DNA of 64,000 nt from Spirabiliibacterium falconis (GCF_014885015.1 NZ_JABMIJ010000017.1:35762-99761); one strand, 5' to 3'; numbered from the stretch's first letter, positions 20,532-30,969 are shown. A program made the numbers and translations. The notes: a model not told the origin generated them from the letters alone.

Positions 20532-21194
20532 ATGCTACTGAGCATTTTATACATCATTGGGATAACCGCAGAAGCCATAACAGGCGCACTGGCGGCGGGG
20601 CGTGAGAAAATGGATCTCTTTGGCGTCATTATTATCGCCTCGATGACCGCCATTGGTGGAGGCTCGATTCGGGATATGCTGCTTGGGCACTATCCGCTTG
20701 GCTGGGTGGCCCATCCACATTATATTCTCATCGTGGCTGGAGCTGCGGTGGCAACTGTGTTCACCGCACCACTGATGCGCTATTTTCGCACCGTCTTTTT
20801 AGTGCTGGATGCACTTGGGCTTATCGTCTTTTCTATCATCGGTGCGCAAGTGGCACTTAGCATGGGGCACGGCTTTATCATTGCCTCTGTGGCCGCCGTC
20901 ATTACTGGGGCATTTGGTGGTGTGCTGCGTGATTTGTTGTGCAACCGCATTCCGCTCGTCTTTCAAAAAGAACTCTATGCCAGCATTGCGATGCTCTCTG
21001 CCGCCATTTATTGGGGGCTACCGCACTTTGGTGTACCACACGATTTGGTGGTCATCATCACACTGCTAGCAGGGTTTGGGTTGCGTTTACTGGCAATTTA
21101 TTTTCGCTTATCGCTGCCCGTATTCGACTATCAAGAAGAGCCTATTCACAGCGAGCCATTATTAAAAAAATGGCGCAAAAATCGCAAAAAATGA
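20532..21194 (+). CDS. TRIC-family (UPF0126/YicG-like) membrane protein
   Basis: A 220-aa inner-membrane protein with about seven hydrophobic segments and two internally repeated motifs, [11 protein letters not shown] and [12 protein letters not shown]. This tandem G-x-RD signature defines the UPF0126 family, the prokaryotic relatives of trimeric intracellular cation channels. Bacterial members have been linked to cation or glycine permeation, so a channel role is a family-level expectation only. I set the start at ATG 20532 because AGGTG lies 7 bp upstream; an in-frame ATG nine codons earlier lacks a site. It converges on yqfB. Confidence 0.82.
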   Translation: MLLSILYIIGITAEAITGALAAGREKMDLFGVIIIASMTAIGGGSIRDMLLGHYPLGWVAHPHYILIVAGAAVATVFTAPLMRYFRTVFLVLDALGLIVFSIIGAQVALSMGHGFIIASVAAVITGAFGGVLRDLLCNRIPLVFQKELYASIAMLSAAIYWGLPHFGVPHDLVVIITLLAGFGLRLLAIYFRLSLPVFDYQEEPIHSEPLLKKWRKNRKK

Positions 21195-21206
21195 CCACAC
21201 GTTACT

Positions 21207-21530
21207 TTAGCGTGCTACCACCTCAAAGGTCAAAACATAAAGTGCGGTTTCATTGGGGTAAATGTCGCTAATCACCGATTTTAACTGGTCAAGCGTCATA
21301 TTTTCTTGTTTGGCATGCTCATCATTGATCGCATCAAAGCTAATCGGTGTTACACTTAAAATGCGAATTTTGGCAAACCAACGCCCTGCTTCAAACGTGC
21401 GAACATCCACTAGGGTGTTCGGAATATAGTCTTTTTCATCACGGTTGCGAATAGTGATGGTTTTGCGTCCCGCGAGAATATCGCGCTCAAAACGCGCAAA
21501 AAAGGTGATTTGGCTTGGATCAAATGCCAT
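21207..21530 (-). CDS. yqfB: N4-acetylcytidine amidohydrolase (ASCH domain)
   Basis: A 107-aa single-domain ASCH protein closely resembling E. coli YqfB, which hydrolyses N4-acetylcytidine to cytidine. The characteristic stretch ITFFARFERDILAGRKTITI carries the Lys and Thr assigned to catalysis in YqfB. The KQENMTLDQLKSVISDIYP block follows, with the catalytic Glu. It is compact, monocistronic and convergent with the TRIC-like gene 12 bp away. A uptake sequence lies within its 3' end. Confidence 0.85.
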   Translation of the reverse strand: MAFDPSQITFFARFERDILAGRKTITIRNRDEKDYIPNTLVDVRTFEAGRWFAKIRILSVTPISFDAINDEHAKQENMTLDQLKSVISDIYPNETALYVLTFEVVAR

Positions 21531-21631
21531 AAAAAACTCCTTGCTTAATGAGATGAATTTATTTCACACTATTTGCCTAACGTAGTAAACTGTTTATCTT
21601 AACGCGTTTTGAAAAATCATACAGGTACACT

Positions 21632-22303
21632 ATGCAATATTTAATCGCTCCGTCTATTTTATCAGCAGATTTAGCGCGTCTTGGTGATGATGTCGCCGAG
21701 GTTTTGCGTGCGGGCGCCGATGTGATTCACTTTGATGTAATGGACAATCACTACGTGCCGAATTTAACCTTTGGACCACAAGTGTGCAAAGCGTTGCGTG
21801 ATTATGGCATCACCGCACCCATTGATGTGCATTTGATGGTTAAGCCCGTCGATCGCCTCATTCCTGATTTTGCCAAGGCGGGGGCGAATTACATTACGTT
21901 CCACCCTGAGGCAAGCGAACATATCGACCGCACTTTGCAATTAATTCGTGATTGTGGCTGCAAAGCAGGACTAGTGTTTAACCCTGCCACACCGCTGAGT
22001 TATCTTGATTATGTGATGGATAAACTCGATGTCATTTTGCTGATGTCGGTCAACCCCGGTTTCGGCGGGCAGTCATTTATTCCAAGCACATTGGAAAAAC
22101 TCCAGCAGGTGCGTAAACGCATTGATGCCAGTGGCTTTGACATCCGCCTTGAAGTGGACGGTGGCGTAAAAGTGGCGAATATTGCTGAAATCGCACAAGC
22201 GGGTGCTGATATGTTTGTGGCAGGCTCTGCCATTTTCGAGCAAGATGATTATAAATCCGTGATTGACGCCATGCGTGCCAATCTCGCACAAGTGAAAAAA
22301 TAA
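21632..22303 (+). CDS. rpe: Ribulose-phosphate 3-epimerase
   Basis: Interconverts ribulose-5-phosphate and xylulose-5-phosphate in the pentose phosphate pathway. The TIM-barrel signatures are [33 protein letters not shown] (metal His/Asp) and [15 protein letters not shown] (phosphate loop). The final EVDGGV and [12 protein letters not shown] complete the active site. Length (223 aa) is normal. First gene of rpe-gph-trpS-PHP, with 11-15 bp gaps. Confidence 0.97.
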   Translation: MQYLIAPSILSADLARLGDDVAEVLRAGADVIHFDVMDNHYVPNLTFGPQVCKALRDYGITAPIDVHLMVKPVDRLIPDFAKAGANYITFHPEASEHIDRTLQLIRDCGCKAGLVFNPATPLSYLDYVMDKLDVILLMSVNPGFGGQSFIPSTLEKLQQVRKRIDASGFDIRLEVDGGVKVANIAEIAQAGADMFVAGSAIFEQDDYKSVIDAMRANLAQVKK

Positions 22304-22314
22304 TAGAGAGTATT

Positions 22315-22977
22315 ATGAGTCAATTTAAACTGATTGGATTTGATTTAGACGGCACATTGGTTAACAGCTTACCTGACTTAGCCTTATCGGTTAACCAAGC
22401 CCTCGCCGAGCACAACTTACCACAAGCACCAGAAGAGCTTGTTCTCACATGGATTGGTAACGGTGCAGATGTGCTAATTAGCCGTGCCATCGCATGGACA
22501 AACGCAGACCTGGACCAAAGTGCGGTCGCCAACATTAAAGCACGCTTTGGGCATTATTATGGGGAAAATATCTGTAATAAAAGCCGCCTTTATCCCCACG
22601 TGAAAGAAACACTGGAAACGTTAAAAGCACGGGGCTACACCTTGGCAGTAGTCACCAATAAGCCCACTCGCCACGTTGTGCCTGTGTTAAACGCCTTTGG
22701 CATTGACGACCTTTTTAGCGAAACCTTAGGCGGGCAATCTCTCCCGAGCATCAAGCCACACCCTGCACCGCTCTTTTATTTATGCGGCAAATTCGGCATA
22801 TTCCCAAAACAACTGCTATTTGTGGGCGACTCGCGCAATGATATTTTGGCGGCGAATAATGCAGGTTGCCCCGTTGTCGGCTTGACCTACGGCTATAATT
22901 ACAACATTCCCATTAGTGAATCCAAGCCTGACTGGGTATGCGACGATTTCGCTCAACTACTGGATATAGCAAAATAA
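22315..22977 (+). CDS. gph: Phosphoglycolate phosphatase
   Basis: HAD-superfamily hydrolase that removes phosphate from 2-phosphoglycolate produced by DNA 3'-end repair. HAD motif I FDLDGTLVNS is at residues 9-18, motif II VVTNKP follows the cap domain, and motif IV is FVGDSRNDILAA. At 220 aa it is slightly shorter than the E. coli protein (252 aa), mostly in termini. It lies between rpe and trpS, the same order as in E. coli. Confidence 0.93.
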   Translation: MSQFKLIGFDLDGTLVNSLPDLALSVNQALAEHNLPQAPEELVLTWIGNGADVLISRAIAWTNADLDQSAVANIKARFGHYYGENICNKSRLYPHVKETLETLKARGYTLAVVTNKPTRHVVPVLNAFGIDDLFSETLGGQSLPSIKPHPAPLFYLCGKFGIFPKQLLFVGDSRNDILAANNAGCPVVGLTYGYNYNIPISESKPDWVCDDFAQLLDIAK

Positions 22978-22992
22978 ATTTAAGGATACATT

Positions 22993-23997
22993 ATGAGCAA
23001 ACCTATTGTCTTTTCTGGCGTTCAACCCTCAGGTGAATTAACCATTGGAAACTATCTCGGCGCACTGCGCCAATGGGCGAATTTGCAAGACGACTATGAC
23101 TGTCTATTTTGCATCGTGGATTTGCACGCCATCACTGTGCGACAAGATCCTGCCACGCTGCGCAAAGCCACGCTTGACACGCTTGCACTCTATCTTGCTT
23201 GTGGTATTGACCCTGAAAAAAGTACCATTTTTATTCAATCCCATGTGCCAGAACACACCCAACTGGCGTGGGTGCTCAACTGCTACACCTATTTTGGCGA
23301 AATGAACCGCATGACGCAGTTCAAGGACAAATCCGCCCGTTACGAAGAAAATGTTAACGTTGGTTTGTTCACCTATCCTGTGCTCATGGCGGCTGATATT
23401 TTACTGTATCAAGCCAATCTTGTGCCAGTTGGCGACGATCAACGCCAACATCTTGAAATTTCACGCGATATTGGGCAACGTTTTAATGCACTGTATAACG
23501 ATCTTTTCGCCATTCCTGAAGCCTTTATCCCGAAAGCAGGCGCACGTGTAATGTCGTTGCTGGATCCGACGAAAAAAATGTCAAAATCTGACGATAACCG
23601 CAACAACGTGATTGGGCTACTCGAAGATCCTAAAGCAGTGGCGAAAAAAATTAAGCGTGCGGTGACCGATTCCGATGAGCCGCCTGTGGTGAAATACGAT
23701 GTTAAAAATAAAGCGGGGGTGTCCAATTTGTTGGATATTCTCTCGGGCGTAACGGGCAAATCTATCGCAGAACTTGAGGCGGAATTTGACGGCAAAATGT
23801 ACGGACATATCAAAAGTGCGGTCGCCGATGAAGTCTCCAATATGCTCACCGAGCTACAAGCACGCTTCCACCACTTCCGCAACGACGAAGCATTACTTGA
23901 ACGCATTATTCGTGAAGGGGCAGAAAAAGCTCGCAGCCGTGCGGCGAAAACCCTAAGTGCGGTTTATCACGCTGTTGGATTTGTGGCGGAAAAATAA
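22993..23997 (+). CDS. trpS: Tryptophanyl-tRNA synthetase
   Basis: Class I aminoacyl-tRNA synthetase charging tRNA-Trp. The HIGH-type motif appears as [13 protein letters not shown] at residues 13-25 and the KMSKS loop as KKMSKSD near residue 195. Length (334 aa) is standard. Third gene in the rpe-gph-trpS-PHP operon, with only 3 bp before the next start. Confidence 0.97.
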   Translation: MSKPIVFSGVQPSGELTIGNYLGALRQWANLQDDYDCLFCIVDLHAITVRQDPATLRKATLDTLALYLACGIDPEKSTIFIQSHVPEHTQLAWVLNCYTYFGEMNRMTQFKDKSARYEENVNVGLFTYPVLMAADILLYQANLVPVGDDQRQHLEISRDIGQRFNALYNDLFAIPEAFIPKAGARVMSLLDPTKKMSKSDDNRNNVIGLLEDPKAVAKKIKRAVTDSDEPPVVKYDVKNKAGVSNLLDILSGVTGKSIAELEAEFDGKMYGHIKSAVADEVSNMLTELQARFHHFRNDEALLERIIREGAEKARSRAAKTLSAVYHAVGFVAEK

Positions 23998-24000
23998 CCC

Positions 24001-24744
24001 ATGCACTTCCCTGTTGACCTACATACGCACACTGTCGCCAGTACCCATGCGTACAGCACGTTGCTGGAATATGTTGCACAGGCTAAAAAGTGCGGTGTGC
24101 AACTCTTCGCGACCACCGATCACGGGCCGAGCACAGCGGATTCGCCTCACCCATGGCATTTTTCAAACCTTGGTATTATCCCTCGCATTATCGACGGCGT
24201 AGGCATTTTACGCGGCATTGAGGCAAATATTCTCAACAAACAAGGGGAGATTGACTGCGACGAAAAAATGCGGCGCAGCCTCGATATTATTCTGGCAGGA
24301 TTACACGCCCCTGATATTGTTGCTGGTGATAAACTCGCCAACACCCATGCGTTGATCAATACGATTGAAAGTGGTTTAGTGGATATTATTACCCACCCTG
24401 GCAATCCACGCTTTCCTATTGAAATCGCGCCTGTGGTGCACGCCGCCAAGGCACACAATGTGGCTCTGGAAATTAACAATTCCTCACTGGTGCATTCACG
24501 CATTGGTAGTGCTCCCAACTGCCTTGCTATCGCAGAGTGTATTTTAGATGAAGGCGGGATGATTGCACTGGGCTCAGATTCTCATTTTGCCAGCTATCTC
24601 GGTGGTTTTGATCACGCTTGGGCAATGCTCTCGAGTATTGATTTTCCAGCTGATCGCATCATCAATCGAAGTGTGCGTGCGGTACTCGACTTTCTTGAAG
24701 CCCGTGGGCATAATCCTGTTGTGGAGTTGTCTCCCCTCAAATAA
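24001..24744 (+). CDS. PHP-domain phosphatase, YcdX-like
   Basis: A 247-aa member of the YcdX family of trinuclear-zinc PHP phosphatases. The PHP metal motifs are DLHTHTVASTHAYSTL near the start, TTDHGP, GIEANIL, ITHPGNPR and GSDSHFASYLG. In E. coli YcdX is a phosphatase of unsettled physiological substrate. It starts 3 bp after the trpS stop, so it is almost certainly the last gene of that operon, and it is followed immediately by a USS-pair hairpin. Confidence 0.9.
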   Translation: MHFPVDLHTHTVASTHAYSTLLEYVAQAKKCGVQLFATTDHGPSTADSPHPWHFSNLGIIPRIIDGVGILRGIEANILNKQGEIDCDEKMRRSLDIILAGLHAPDIVAGDKLANTHALINTIESGLVDIITHPGNPRFPIEIAPVVHAAKAHNVALEINNSSLVHSRIGSAPNCLAIAECILDEGGMIALGSDSHFASYLGGFDHAWAMLSSIDFPADRIINRSVRAVLDFLEARGHNPVVELSPLK

Positions 24745-24768
24745 AAAGTGCGGTTTGAACCGCACTTT
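24745..24768. terminator. Bidirectional uptake-sequence hairpin
   Basis: AAAGTGCGGTT and AACCGCACTTT form a perfect 11-bp stem between the convergent PHP phosphatase gene (+) and the polysaccharide lyase gene (-). It begins directly at the PHP stop codon and lies ~16 bp past the lyase stop, so it can serve both transcripts. Confidence 0.75.
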
Positions 24769-24784
24769 ATCTGTTCGTTTAATA

Positions 24785-27166
24785 TTAGGCTTTGCGTAAC
24801 TGTACAGCGACCGCTTGCCCTGCAAGGGCTTTGGTGTCAACTGTCAACACAGTTGTATCACCATTTTGCTTCGCTTTCACACGCTCATTATTGGCAACTT
24901 CCCACGCGCCTTTCACGCCTACCGTGATTTGTGCTGCATTTTGTGTTGGATCGGCGAGCAATAATTGCAAACCTGCCGCAGTGTTATCACACAAGGCAAT
25001 CGTAGCTTGCTCAAAGGCCAGATCAGCATAGTTACCTTTTTCCCACACCGCCCACGCTGTTATATTATCGTGTTTCACAACCTGTGCTTTCGCATCATTT
25101 TGTACAATCGTAAATGGGGTGTTTTTGGCGTGTTTTTCCGTGTCTGCCAAACTGGCTTGTGGCAGAATCACCCACGCAGCAGGGCTACCTTTTTTGTCGT
25201 GCAAAAAGTGCAGAGACGCCCATTGACGGCTCAGTTTATCTTCAGTGCCCGCCGATTTGCGTGCAGGATTGATTTCAATCCAAGAACCTGTGCGTTCTGC
25301 CACATGGGCTTTTACTGTCCCTGATTGTAAGAACACATAACCTGCTACACCGTCAAGATGCGCCCATTTTGGCGACTCAAGTGTGGTTTCTGACCGCACT
25401 TTCGTTCCATCAATCACCCATGTTTTATCTGATTTTTCACCAAGATTACGTCCTTCAACCACAGTAAGTGCTTGTTCAGCTTGAGTGCTCACATCACTAA
25501 CCATTTCCAGCATACCGTTTGGCGAACCAAACCAGACTCGACGGGCATGCAAGCCATCTTTATCAGGGCCAATCAAGTCCATACCCGCAAAACTAAAGCC
25601 ATTATAGGTTAATCCCCCCGTCCATAAATTATCAGGCGTTTCGTGTCCCCATTCGCCTGCGGCTTGGCGTTCAAGCGGATGCGTATCAACCGTTGTACCT
25701 ACAGGTGCGGCGTAGTCTAACGTTGGCCAAAAGCCATTTTCAAATTGCCCCATATCATCAGGCAAATATAAATAACGCATACCTGATCCTGTGCGTGACG
25801 CCCACTCATTTTCTTGATTTCCGCACTCATACCATGCAATACGTTTACTGCACATGGCAATGGCCATTGACCACGATCCCGTGCGGTGTACTAAGCGATC
25901 CATTGAATTAAACATTTTCGGTGTTTTACTCGCTGGCACACTGACACCTTGTGCTAACGCATCACCCACTAACGCAAGATATGGAATGGCACCTTTGCTT
26001 GCCAGAGGGTCATAACTGTTGCGCTCAATCCAGCCTTTACAGATGCCTTTCCAGCGTTTTCCAATCGCCTCAGGTGCGCCTTGGGCGAGCTGTAAAATCG
26101 CTTTCATAATTGACGCACCGTGCATTGAAGCAGGCTCTGTTATGCGTGAAACCGACCGTCCACGTACGCAATCTAGCACTTGTCCGTCTACAATAACAGG
26201 AATAAATGCTTCATCAACCGTCCAATACACTTGTTCAAGCTGTTTTGCTGGCACATCAAAGGCAGAATGACTTACCAGACTAAATAACATGGCAAGCCCA
26301 CTGATTAGCACATCGCCATATGACCCGGTATAAGGAATAGTATTATGTTGAATGAACGAACCATCTTGATAAAAACCATCGCCTTCGGTAACTAATTTCC
26401 ACGTTTCAGGTAACCCTTCAAGTGCATGATAAACACGTTCAGGGTTTTGTGTGGCGAGGGCGGCGCAAATCACGGCGCGCGAAAGATCTAAACGGTTGGC
26501 ACCAGTGGCCAATGTTTTATCGCCTTCTTTATGATCAGAGCCAGCCGCTTTCGTTGTGCGTAAATACCACGGATCTGGCACAAAGAAATTGATCCCAGCA
26601 GCGGCAGCTTGCAGCACATCGGTTGGTAATTTATCGTGCAATAAACACATCATATCCCCCACTGCACGTGAGGCACCACTTTCCCAATCCCACCAGTTAC
26701 CGTATTCCTCTTGCCCTGGGTGATAACGCAATTTCAAGAAATCACGCAGTGCCGCAATAGCATCATTTAAGACCTCTTCATTTTGATAAAATTTTGAACC
26801 AGGTGTTGCCCAGCCCAATGCTAAATCAAGTGCAGCGCGGGCCGTTTTCGTGATGGCTGGTGATTTCTCTTCACTTAAATCAAACTCATTAAACACACTT
26901 GTGCGATCGGGTTCTCGAATTAAATCTGCTAGTGTTTTTTCCACTTTGCGATCTAAGCCTGCAATGGCTTTGGCAAAACGTTCATCGCCATCCTTGAGCA
27001 AATTGCGCCCCGTGATAATATCTCCCCAGCGAGTACAAAGTGCGTTATATTGCTCTGCATTCAGTTGCGGACGAGCGTTTGCTAGTGCATTAAACACCCC
27101 AGAAAAAGCGAACAATACCCCCGCTCCTGCCGTACCCGCCAAAAATGAACGACGATCTAACCCCAT
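24785..27166 (-). CDS. Tat-exported family-8 polysaccharide lyase (hyaluronan/chondroitin lyase)
   Basis: A 793-aa enzyme predicted to cleave uronic-acid glycans by beta-elimination, most likely hyaluronan or chondroitin sulfate. The start DRRSFLAGTAGAGVLFAF is a twin-arginine signal peptide (cleavage near ALANA, residue 30), giving a periplasmic or exported folded protein. Aromatic-patch motif NWWDWE lies at 157-162. The catalytic Asn is in ATGANRLDLSR (Asn224), His and Tyr in SFIQHNTIPYTGSYG (His274, Tyr283), and Arg in RGRSVSR (Arg337). These four have the same mutual spacing that I recall for Asn349, His399, Tyr408 and Arg462 of pneumococcal hyaluronate lyase. The C-terminal part is beta-rich. 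A GGGAG ribosome-binding site precedes the ATG. No unsaturated-glucuronyl hydrolase is nearby. Xanthan lyase is the main alternative within the family. Confidence 0.88.
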   Translation of the reverse strand: MGLDRRSFLAGTAGAGVLFAFSGVFNALANARPQLNAEQYNALCTRWGDIITGRNLLKDGDERFAKAIAGLDRKVEKTLADLIREPDRTSVFNEFDLSEEKSPAITKTARAALDLALGWATPGSKFYQNEEVLNDAIAALRDFLKLRYHPGQEEYGNWWDWESGASRAVGDMMCLLHDKLPTDVLQAAAAGINFFVPDPWYLRTTKAAGSDHKEGDKTLATGANRLDLSRAVICAALATQNPERVYHALEGLPETWKLVTEGDGFYQDGSFIQHNTIPYTGSYGDVLISGLAMLFSLVSHSAFDVPAKQLEQVYWTVDEAFIPVIVDGQVLDCVRGRSVSRITEPASMHGASIMKAILQLAQGAPEAIGKRWKGICKGWIERNSYDPLASKGAIPYLALVGDALAQGVSVPASKTPKMFNSMDRLVHRTGSWSMAIAMCSKRIAWYECGNQENEWASRTGSGMRYLYLPDDMGQFENGFWPTLDYAAPVGTTVDTHPLERQAAGEWGHETPDNLWTGGLTYNGFSFAGMDLIGPDKDGLHARRVWFGSPNGMLEMVSDVSTQAEQALTVVEGRNLGEKSDKTWVIDGTKVRSETTLESPKWAHLDGVAGYVFLQSGTVKAHVAERTGSWIEINPARKSAGTEDKLSRQWASLHFLHDKKGSPAAWVILPQASLADTEKHAKNTPFTIVQNDAKAQVVKHDNITAWAVWEKGNYADLAFEQATIALCDNTAAGLQLLLADPTQNAAQITVGVKGAWEVANNERVKAKQNGDTTVLTVDTKALAGQAVAVQLRKA

Positions 27167-27191
27167 AGTAAACTCCCATTTTGATTTTTTA

Positions 27192-27215
27192 ATAACACAA
27201 ATTTATTTTTGTTAT
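27192..27215. promoter_or_regulatory. Imperfect inverted repeat upstream of the lyase gene
   Basis: ATAACACAAA (27192-27201) and TTTTTGTTAT (27206-27215) pair at nine of ten positions around a 4-nt centre, about 26-49 bp upstream of the lyase start. The position suits an operator or promoter-overlapping site. I recognise no regulator for it. Confidence 0.3.
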
Positions 27216-27288
27216 GTTAGTAAAACAATGTTTTAAATTCCATAGGGTTTACTTTATTTTGTGCGTACTGTCACATTTCATCAAAGAA

Positions 27289-27321
27289 AAAGTGCGGTCA
27301 ACTTTCTGCCGACCGCACTTT
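27289..27321 (-). terminator. Uptake-sequence hairpin terminator of the DUF808 gene
   Basis: AAAGTGCGGTC and GACCGCACTTT form an 11-bp stem with an 11-nt loop, about 17 bp past the stop of the DUF808 gene at 27338. A run of A residues on the plus strand gives the minus-strand T tract. Confidence 0.75.
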
Positions 27322-27337
27322 CTATTGTGGAGAGATA

Positions 27338-28195
27338 TTAGGCTTTTTTAGCCCAGAGCTTGGTCATCAACAATATCGCTGCGCCACAGAGAATGCCGAA
27401 AATAAGGGTGGCAATAATGTTTAAAAATCCGCTATCTAGCGCATATCGTGCGAAAAAATGGTGCAAAATATCAAGATTATGCACAATGATCCCGCCACCA
27501 ACCAAAAACATTGCTAATGTGCCTGCCACGCTCAACGCCCGCATGAAATAAGGCATTATTTGGATAAGCCCACGCCCAACGGCTCGGCTGACCGCACTTT
27601 GCTTTCGCATCAGCCACAATCCAATATCATCAAGTTTAACAATAATACCAACTAAACCATACACAAACACCGTCATTCCCAACGCAATCAATGCCAATAC
27701 CAATGTTTGCGTCAGCAAGGTGTACTCGCTTACCATGCCCAATGCTATCGTTACAATTTCCGCTGAGAGAATAAAATCAGTGCGAATTGCACCTTTGATT
27801 TTGACTTTTTCCTGCTCAGGCGTAAGGGCTATGGCATGACTTTCATCGTCTTGTGCTGTTTTTTTCGGTTTGTGTGCGATTTTCTCTACGCCCTCAAAAC
27901 ACAAATATGCCCCGCCCACCATTAAAAGATAAGGGATCGCACTGGGCAAAAAATAAGAAATCAATAACGCTAACGGGACTAAAATGACCTTATTGAGCAA
28001 TGAGCCTTTTGCCACTGCCCATACCACAGGTAGCTCACGTTCTGCATTCACACCTGTGACTTGATTGGCATTCAACGCAAGATCATCGCCCACCACGCCA
28101 ACGGTTTTTTTCGCAGCGACTTTCGTCATCAACGCCACATCATCCAGCACTGCGGTAATGTCATCTAACAGCGTTAAAAGTGATGCAAACGCCAT
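27338..28195 (-). CDS. DUF808-family inner-membrane protein, YedI-like
   Basis: A 285-aa membrane protein matching the YedI/DUF808 family. The N-terminus [21 protein letters not shown] and the block [20 protein letters not shown] are family hallmarks. There are about six or seven hydrophobic segments, with charged loops around residues 105-135. Function is unknown. Its ATG is 11 bp after the mutS stop, so it is probably cotranscribed with mutS, and it ends in a USS hairpin. Confidence 0.85.
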   Translation of the reverse strand: MAFASLLTLLDDITAVLDDVALMTKVAAKKTVGVVGDDLALNANQVTGVNAERELPVVWAVAKGSLLNKVILVPLALLISYFLPSAIPYLLMVGGAYLCFEGVEKIAHKPKKTAQDDESHAIALTPEQEKVKIKGAIRTDFILSAEIVTIALGMVSEYTLLTQTLVLALIALGMTVFVYGLVGIIVKLDDIGLWLMRKQSAVSRAVGRGLIQIMPYFMRALSVAGTLAMFLVGGGIIVHNLDILHHFFARYALDSGFLNIIATLIFGILCGAAILLMTKLWAKKA

Positions 28196-28206
28196 AATCT
28201 CTCCTA

Positions 28207-30786
28207 TTAATTGTGATTTTTCGCCAATGCTTTAAGCTGATAAAGTACTTCCAACGCCTGTTTTGGGCTGAGTTCATCAGGTTCTAACGCATCGAGTTGT
28301 GCTCTGATAACATCTGGAGCTTGCTCCAGTTGTAATGGTAATTGTGGCTGATTTTTCAGATCAGCGGCACGTTGTGCGTGCATTGGCTGTGACTCAAGTG
28401 CGGTCAATTTTTGTTGGGCAAGCGTTAACACCGTTTTAGGCACGCCAGCCAACGCCGCCACTGCTAAGCCATAACTTTTGCTTGCCGCACCTTCTTGCAC
28501 GTTGTGCATAAAGGCTATGGTATTATCGTGTTCAAGGGCATCTAAATGCACATTGAACACCCCTTTAAATTGCTCAGGCAAGACCGTCAATTCAAAATAA
28601 TGTGTAGCAAACAGTGTGAGCGACCGCACTTTTTGTGCAAGCCATTGTGCACAGGCCCATGCAAGTGCTAAGCCATCATAGGTTGATGTTCCACGCCCAA
28701 TTTCATCAATTAAGACTAAACTGTGATCCGTTGCTTGGTGCAAAATGTTCGCCATTTCGGTCATTTCTACCATAAATGTGGAGCGTCCAGAAGCAAGATC
28801 ATCTGATGCACCAATACGCGTAAAAATGCGATCAATCGTACCAATCACCGCACGTGTGGCAGGCACAAAACTCCCGATATGGGCTAATAACACAATCAAC
28901 GCCGTTTGACGCATATAGGTGCTTTTTCCCCCCATATTCGGGCCTGTTACAATCAAAAAATGACGATGTTCATCCAATGATAACGGGTTGGCAATAAACG
29001 GTGCCGTCATTACCTGCTCCACCACAGGATGACGCCCTTGCTCAATATGTACAATACGCTGATCGCTAAAGTGCGGTGCACTGTAATCCAATGTTTGTGC
29101 ACGCTCAGCAAGATTGGAGAGGACATCTAGCCATGCCAGCTGTGCCGCACATTGCTGCAAGGCACTTAAGTGCGGTAAAAGCTGGTCAAATAGTTCCTCA
29201 TAGAGTCGTTTTTCTAACGCTAACGCAGCCCCTTTCGCTTTCAACACTTTATCTTCGTAAGTTTTTAATTCAGGGATAATATAACGTTCCGCATTTTTCA
29301 AGGTTTGGCGACGCACATAATGCATGGGTGCACGTTGTGCTTGGCTGCGGCTTAATTGGATAAAGTAGCCATGCACGGCATTGTAGCCAATTTTAAGGCT
29401 ATCAAGCCCCGTGCTTTCCCGCTCACGCACCTCTAACGCTTGCAAAAATTGCGTAGCCCCCGCACTTAAGGCACGCCATTCGTCCAGCTCTGCGTTAAAC
29501 CCTTCGGCAATCACACCGCCATCACGAATTAATAATGGTGGCGTTTCCACCACTGCTCGCTGCAAGAGATCAAAAAGTGCGGTAAAATCCTCGATCTTCG
29601 CGGAAATCGCTTGTAATACAGGTTTATTGTCATTATCTAACAGGCGTTTAATTTCAGGCAGTTGTCCAAGTGCGGTGCGCAAGCGTGTGAAATCGCGGGG
29701 GCGAGCTGAACGCAACGCAAGACGTGCTAAAATACGTTCCATATCCCCCACATCACGCAATACCGTCTGCAACGGCATCACCAGCTCTTCTGCCAATAAG
29801 GCTTTTATCACATTTTGCCGTTTTAATAACTGCTGACGATCACGAATCGGGTGATGCAACCAACGCTTTAATAAACGGCTGCCCATCGGGGTAATGCAGT
29901 GATCCAACACCCACGCCAGCGTGTATTCGCTTCCCCCACCTAAATTTTGCGTTAATTCTAAATTACGTCGGGTTGCCACATCAAGCTCAATATAATCGCT
30001 TGATTTAATTAATGAAATGGATTGAATATGCAAAAGTGCGGTGCGTTGTGTTTCTTGTGCATAGTGTAGCAAACACCCAGCAGCACACAAACCGCACTTT
30101 GCATGTTGCACGCCAAATGCACTGAGATCTTGTGTACCAAACTGACGCGTTAAGCGATCGATGGCTGTTTGATAGTCAAACTCCCATTCGCTACGCCGAC
30201 GTAATCCTGAATAAGGCTCAAGCAATGCCATATCGTCAAAGGTTTCAGGATAAAGTAATTCCGCTACATTAAGCCGTTGCAGCTCAGATTTAATGCTGGC
30301 TTTATCGCTATGCTCGCTGATTTGAAAACGCCCAGATGCCATATCTAACGTGGCAAGTGCGTACTGATTTTTATGTGCGAAAAATGCCGCAATGAGATTA
30401 TCTTGCCGCTCTGGTAATAGTGCTTCATCACTGATCGTGCCAGGTGTAACAATGCGCACAACTTGCCGCTCAACAGGGCCTTTGGTCGTTGCAGGATCAC
30501 CAATTTGTTCACAAATGGCAACCGATTCCCCCAAATTGACTAACTTCGCAAGATAGCCCTCAACAGCATGATATGGCACGCCTGCCATGGGAATAGGCTG
30601 CCCAGCTGATTGTCCCCGCTTAGTGAGAGAAATATCAATCAGTTGAGAAACCTTTTTCGCATCATCATAAAAAAGTTCATAAAAGTCGCCCATACGATAA
30701 AACAGCAAAACGTCAGGATTTTGCGCTTTAATCCGTAAATATTGCTGCATCATAGGCGTGTGTTGACTTAAATCGTCTTTTGACAT
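28207..30786 (-). CDS. mutS: DNA mismatch repair protein MutS
   Basis: MutS recognises mismatches and small loops as a dimer and recruits MutL. The mismatch-probing Phe-X-Glu is in GDFYELF (Phe35, Glu37). The ATPase Walker A is [13 protein letters not shown] and Walker B is [18 protein letters not shown]. The C-terminal tail carries the tetramerisation helices. With the start at ATG 30784-30786 ([16 protein letters not shown]) it is 859 aa, near the usual length. I prefer this to an in-frame codon 17 residues upstream because AAGGTG precedes it at good spacing. It is divergent from recA and contains at least eight uptake sequences. Confidence 0.96.
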   Translation of the reverse strand: MSKDDLSQHTPMMQQYLRIKAQNPDVLLFYRMGDFYELFYDDAKKVSQLIDISLTKRGQSAGQPIPMAGVPYHAVEGYLAKLVNLGESVAICEQIGDPATTKGPVERQVVRIVTPGTISDEALLPERQDNLIAAFFAHKNQYALATLDMASGRFQISEHSDKASIKSELQRLNVAELLYPETFDDMALLEPYSGLRRRSEWEFDYQTAIDRLTRQFGTQDLSAFGVQHAKCGLCAAGCLLHYAQETQRTALLHIQSISLIKSSDYIELDVATRRNLELTQNLGGGSEYTLAWVLDHCITPMGSRLLKRWLHHPIRDRQQLLKRQNVIKALLAEELVMPLQTVLRDVGDMERILARLALRSARPRDFTRLRTALGQLPEIKRLLDNDNKPVLQAISAKIEDFTALFDLLQRAVVETPPLLIRDGGVIAEGFNAELDEWRALSAGATQFLQALEVRERESTGLDSLKIGYNAVHGYFIQLSRSQAQRAPMHYVRRQTLKNAERYIIPELKTYEDKVLKAKGAALALEKRLYEELFDQLLPHLSALQQCAAQLAWLDVLSNLAERAQTLDYSAPHFSDQRIVHIEQGRHPVVEQVMTAPFIANPLSLDEHRHFLIVTGPNMGGKSTYMRQTALIVLLAHIGSFVPATRAVIGTIDRIFTRIGASDDLASGRSTFMVEMTEMANILHQATDHSLVLIDEIGRGTSTYDGLALAWACAQWLAQKVRSLTLFATHYFELTVLPEQFKGVFNVHLDALEHDNTIAFMHNVQEGAASKSYGLAVAALAGVPKTVLTLAQQKLTALESQPMHAQRAADLKNQPQLPLQLEQAPDVIRAQLDALEPDELSPKQALEVLYQLKALAKNHN

Positions 30787-30896
30787 GCGCGCACCTTCAG
30801 TGATTAAAAATGAAATAATACTAGGATATTGCCCCACAATCTAGCATCGCAATTTGGAATCAAGCTCACAAAATAAAAAAAAGATCATTTTAGCTC

Positions 30897-30924
30897 TTGA
30901 TACTGTATAACTATACAGTATAAT
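30897..30924 (+). promoter_or_regulatory. recA promoter with embedded LexA (SOS) box
   Basis: TTGATA (30897-30902) and TATAAT (30919-30924) are near-perfect -35 and -10 hexamers. The 16-bp spacer between them is exactly CTGTATAACTATACAG (30903-30918), a perfect CTGT-N8-ACAG LexA site. This is the same layout as the E. coli recA promoter and implies LexA-repressed, damage-induced transcription. Confidence 0.92.
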
Positions 30925-30969
30925 AGAACCATTAATGTTACACTGAAAAACGTGGGTATCGAGGATAAG

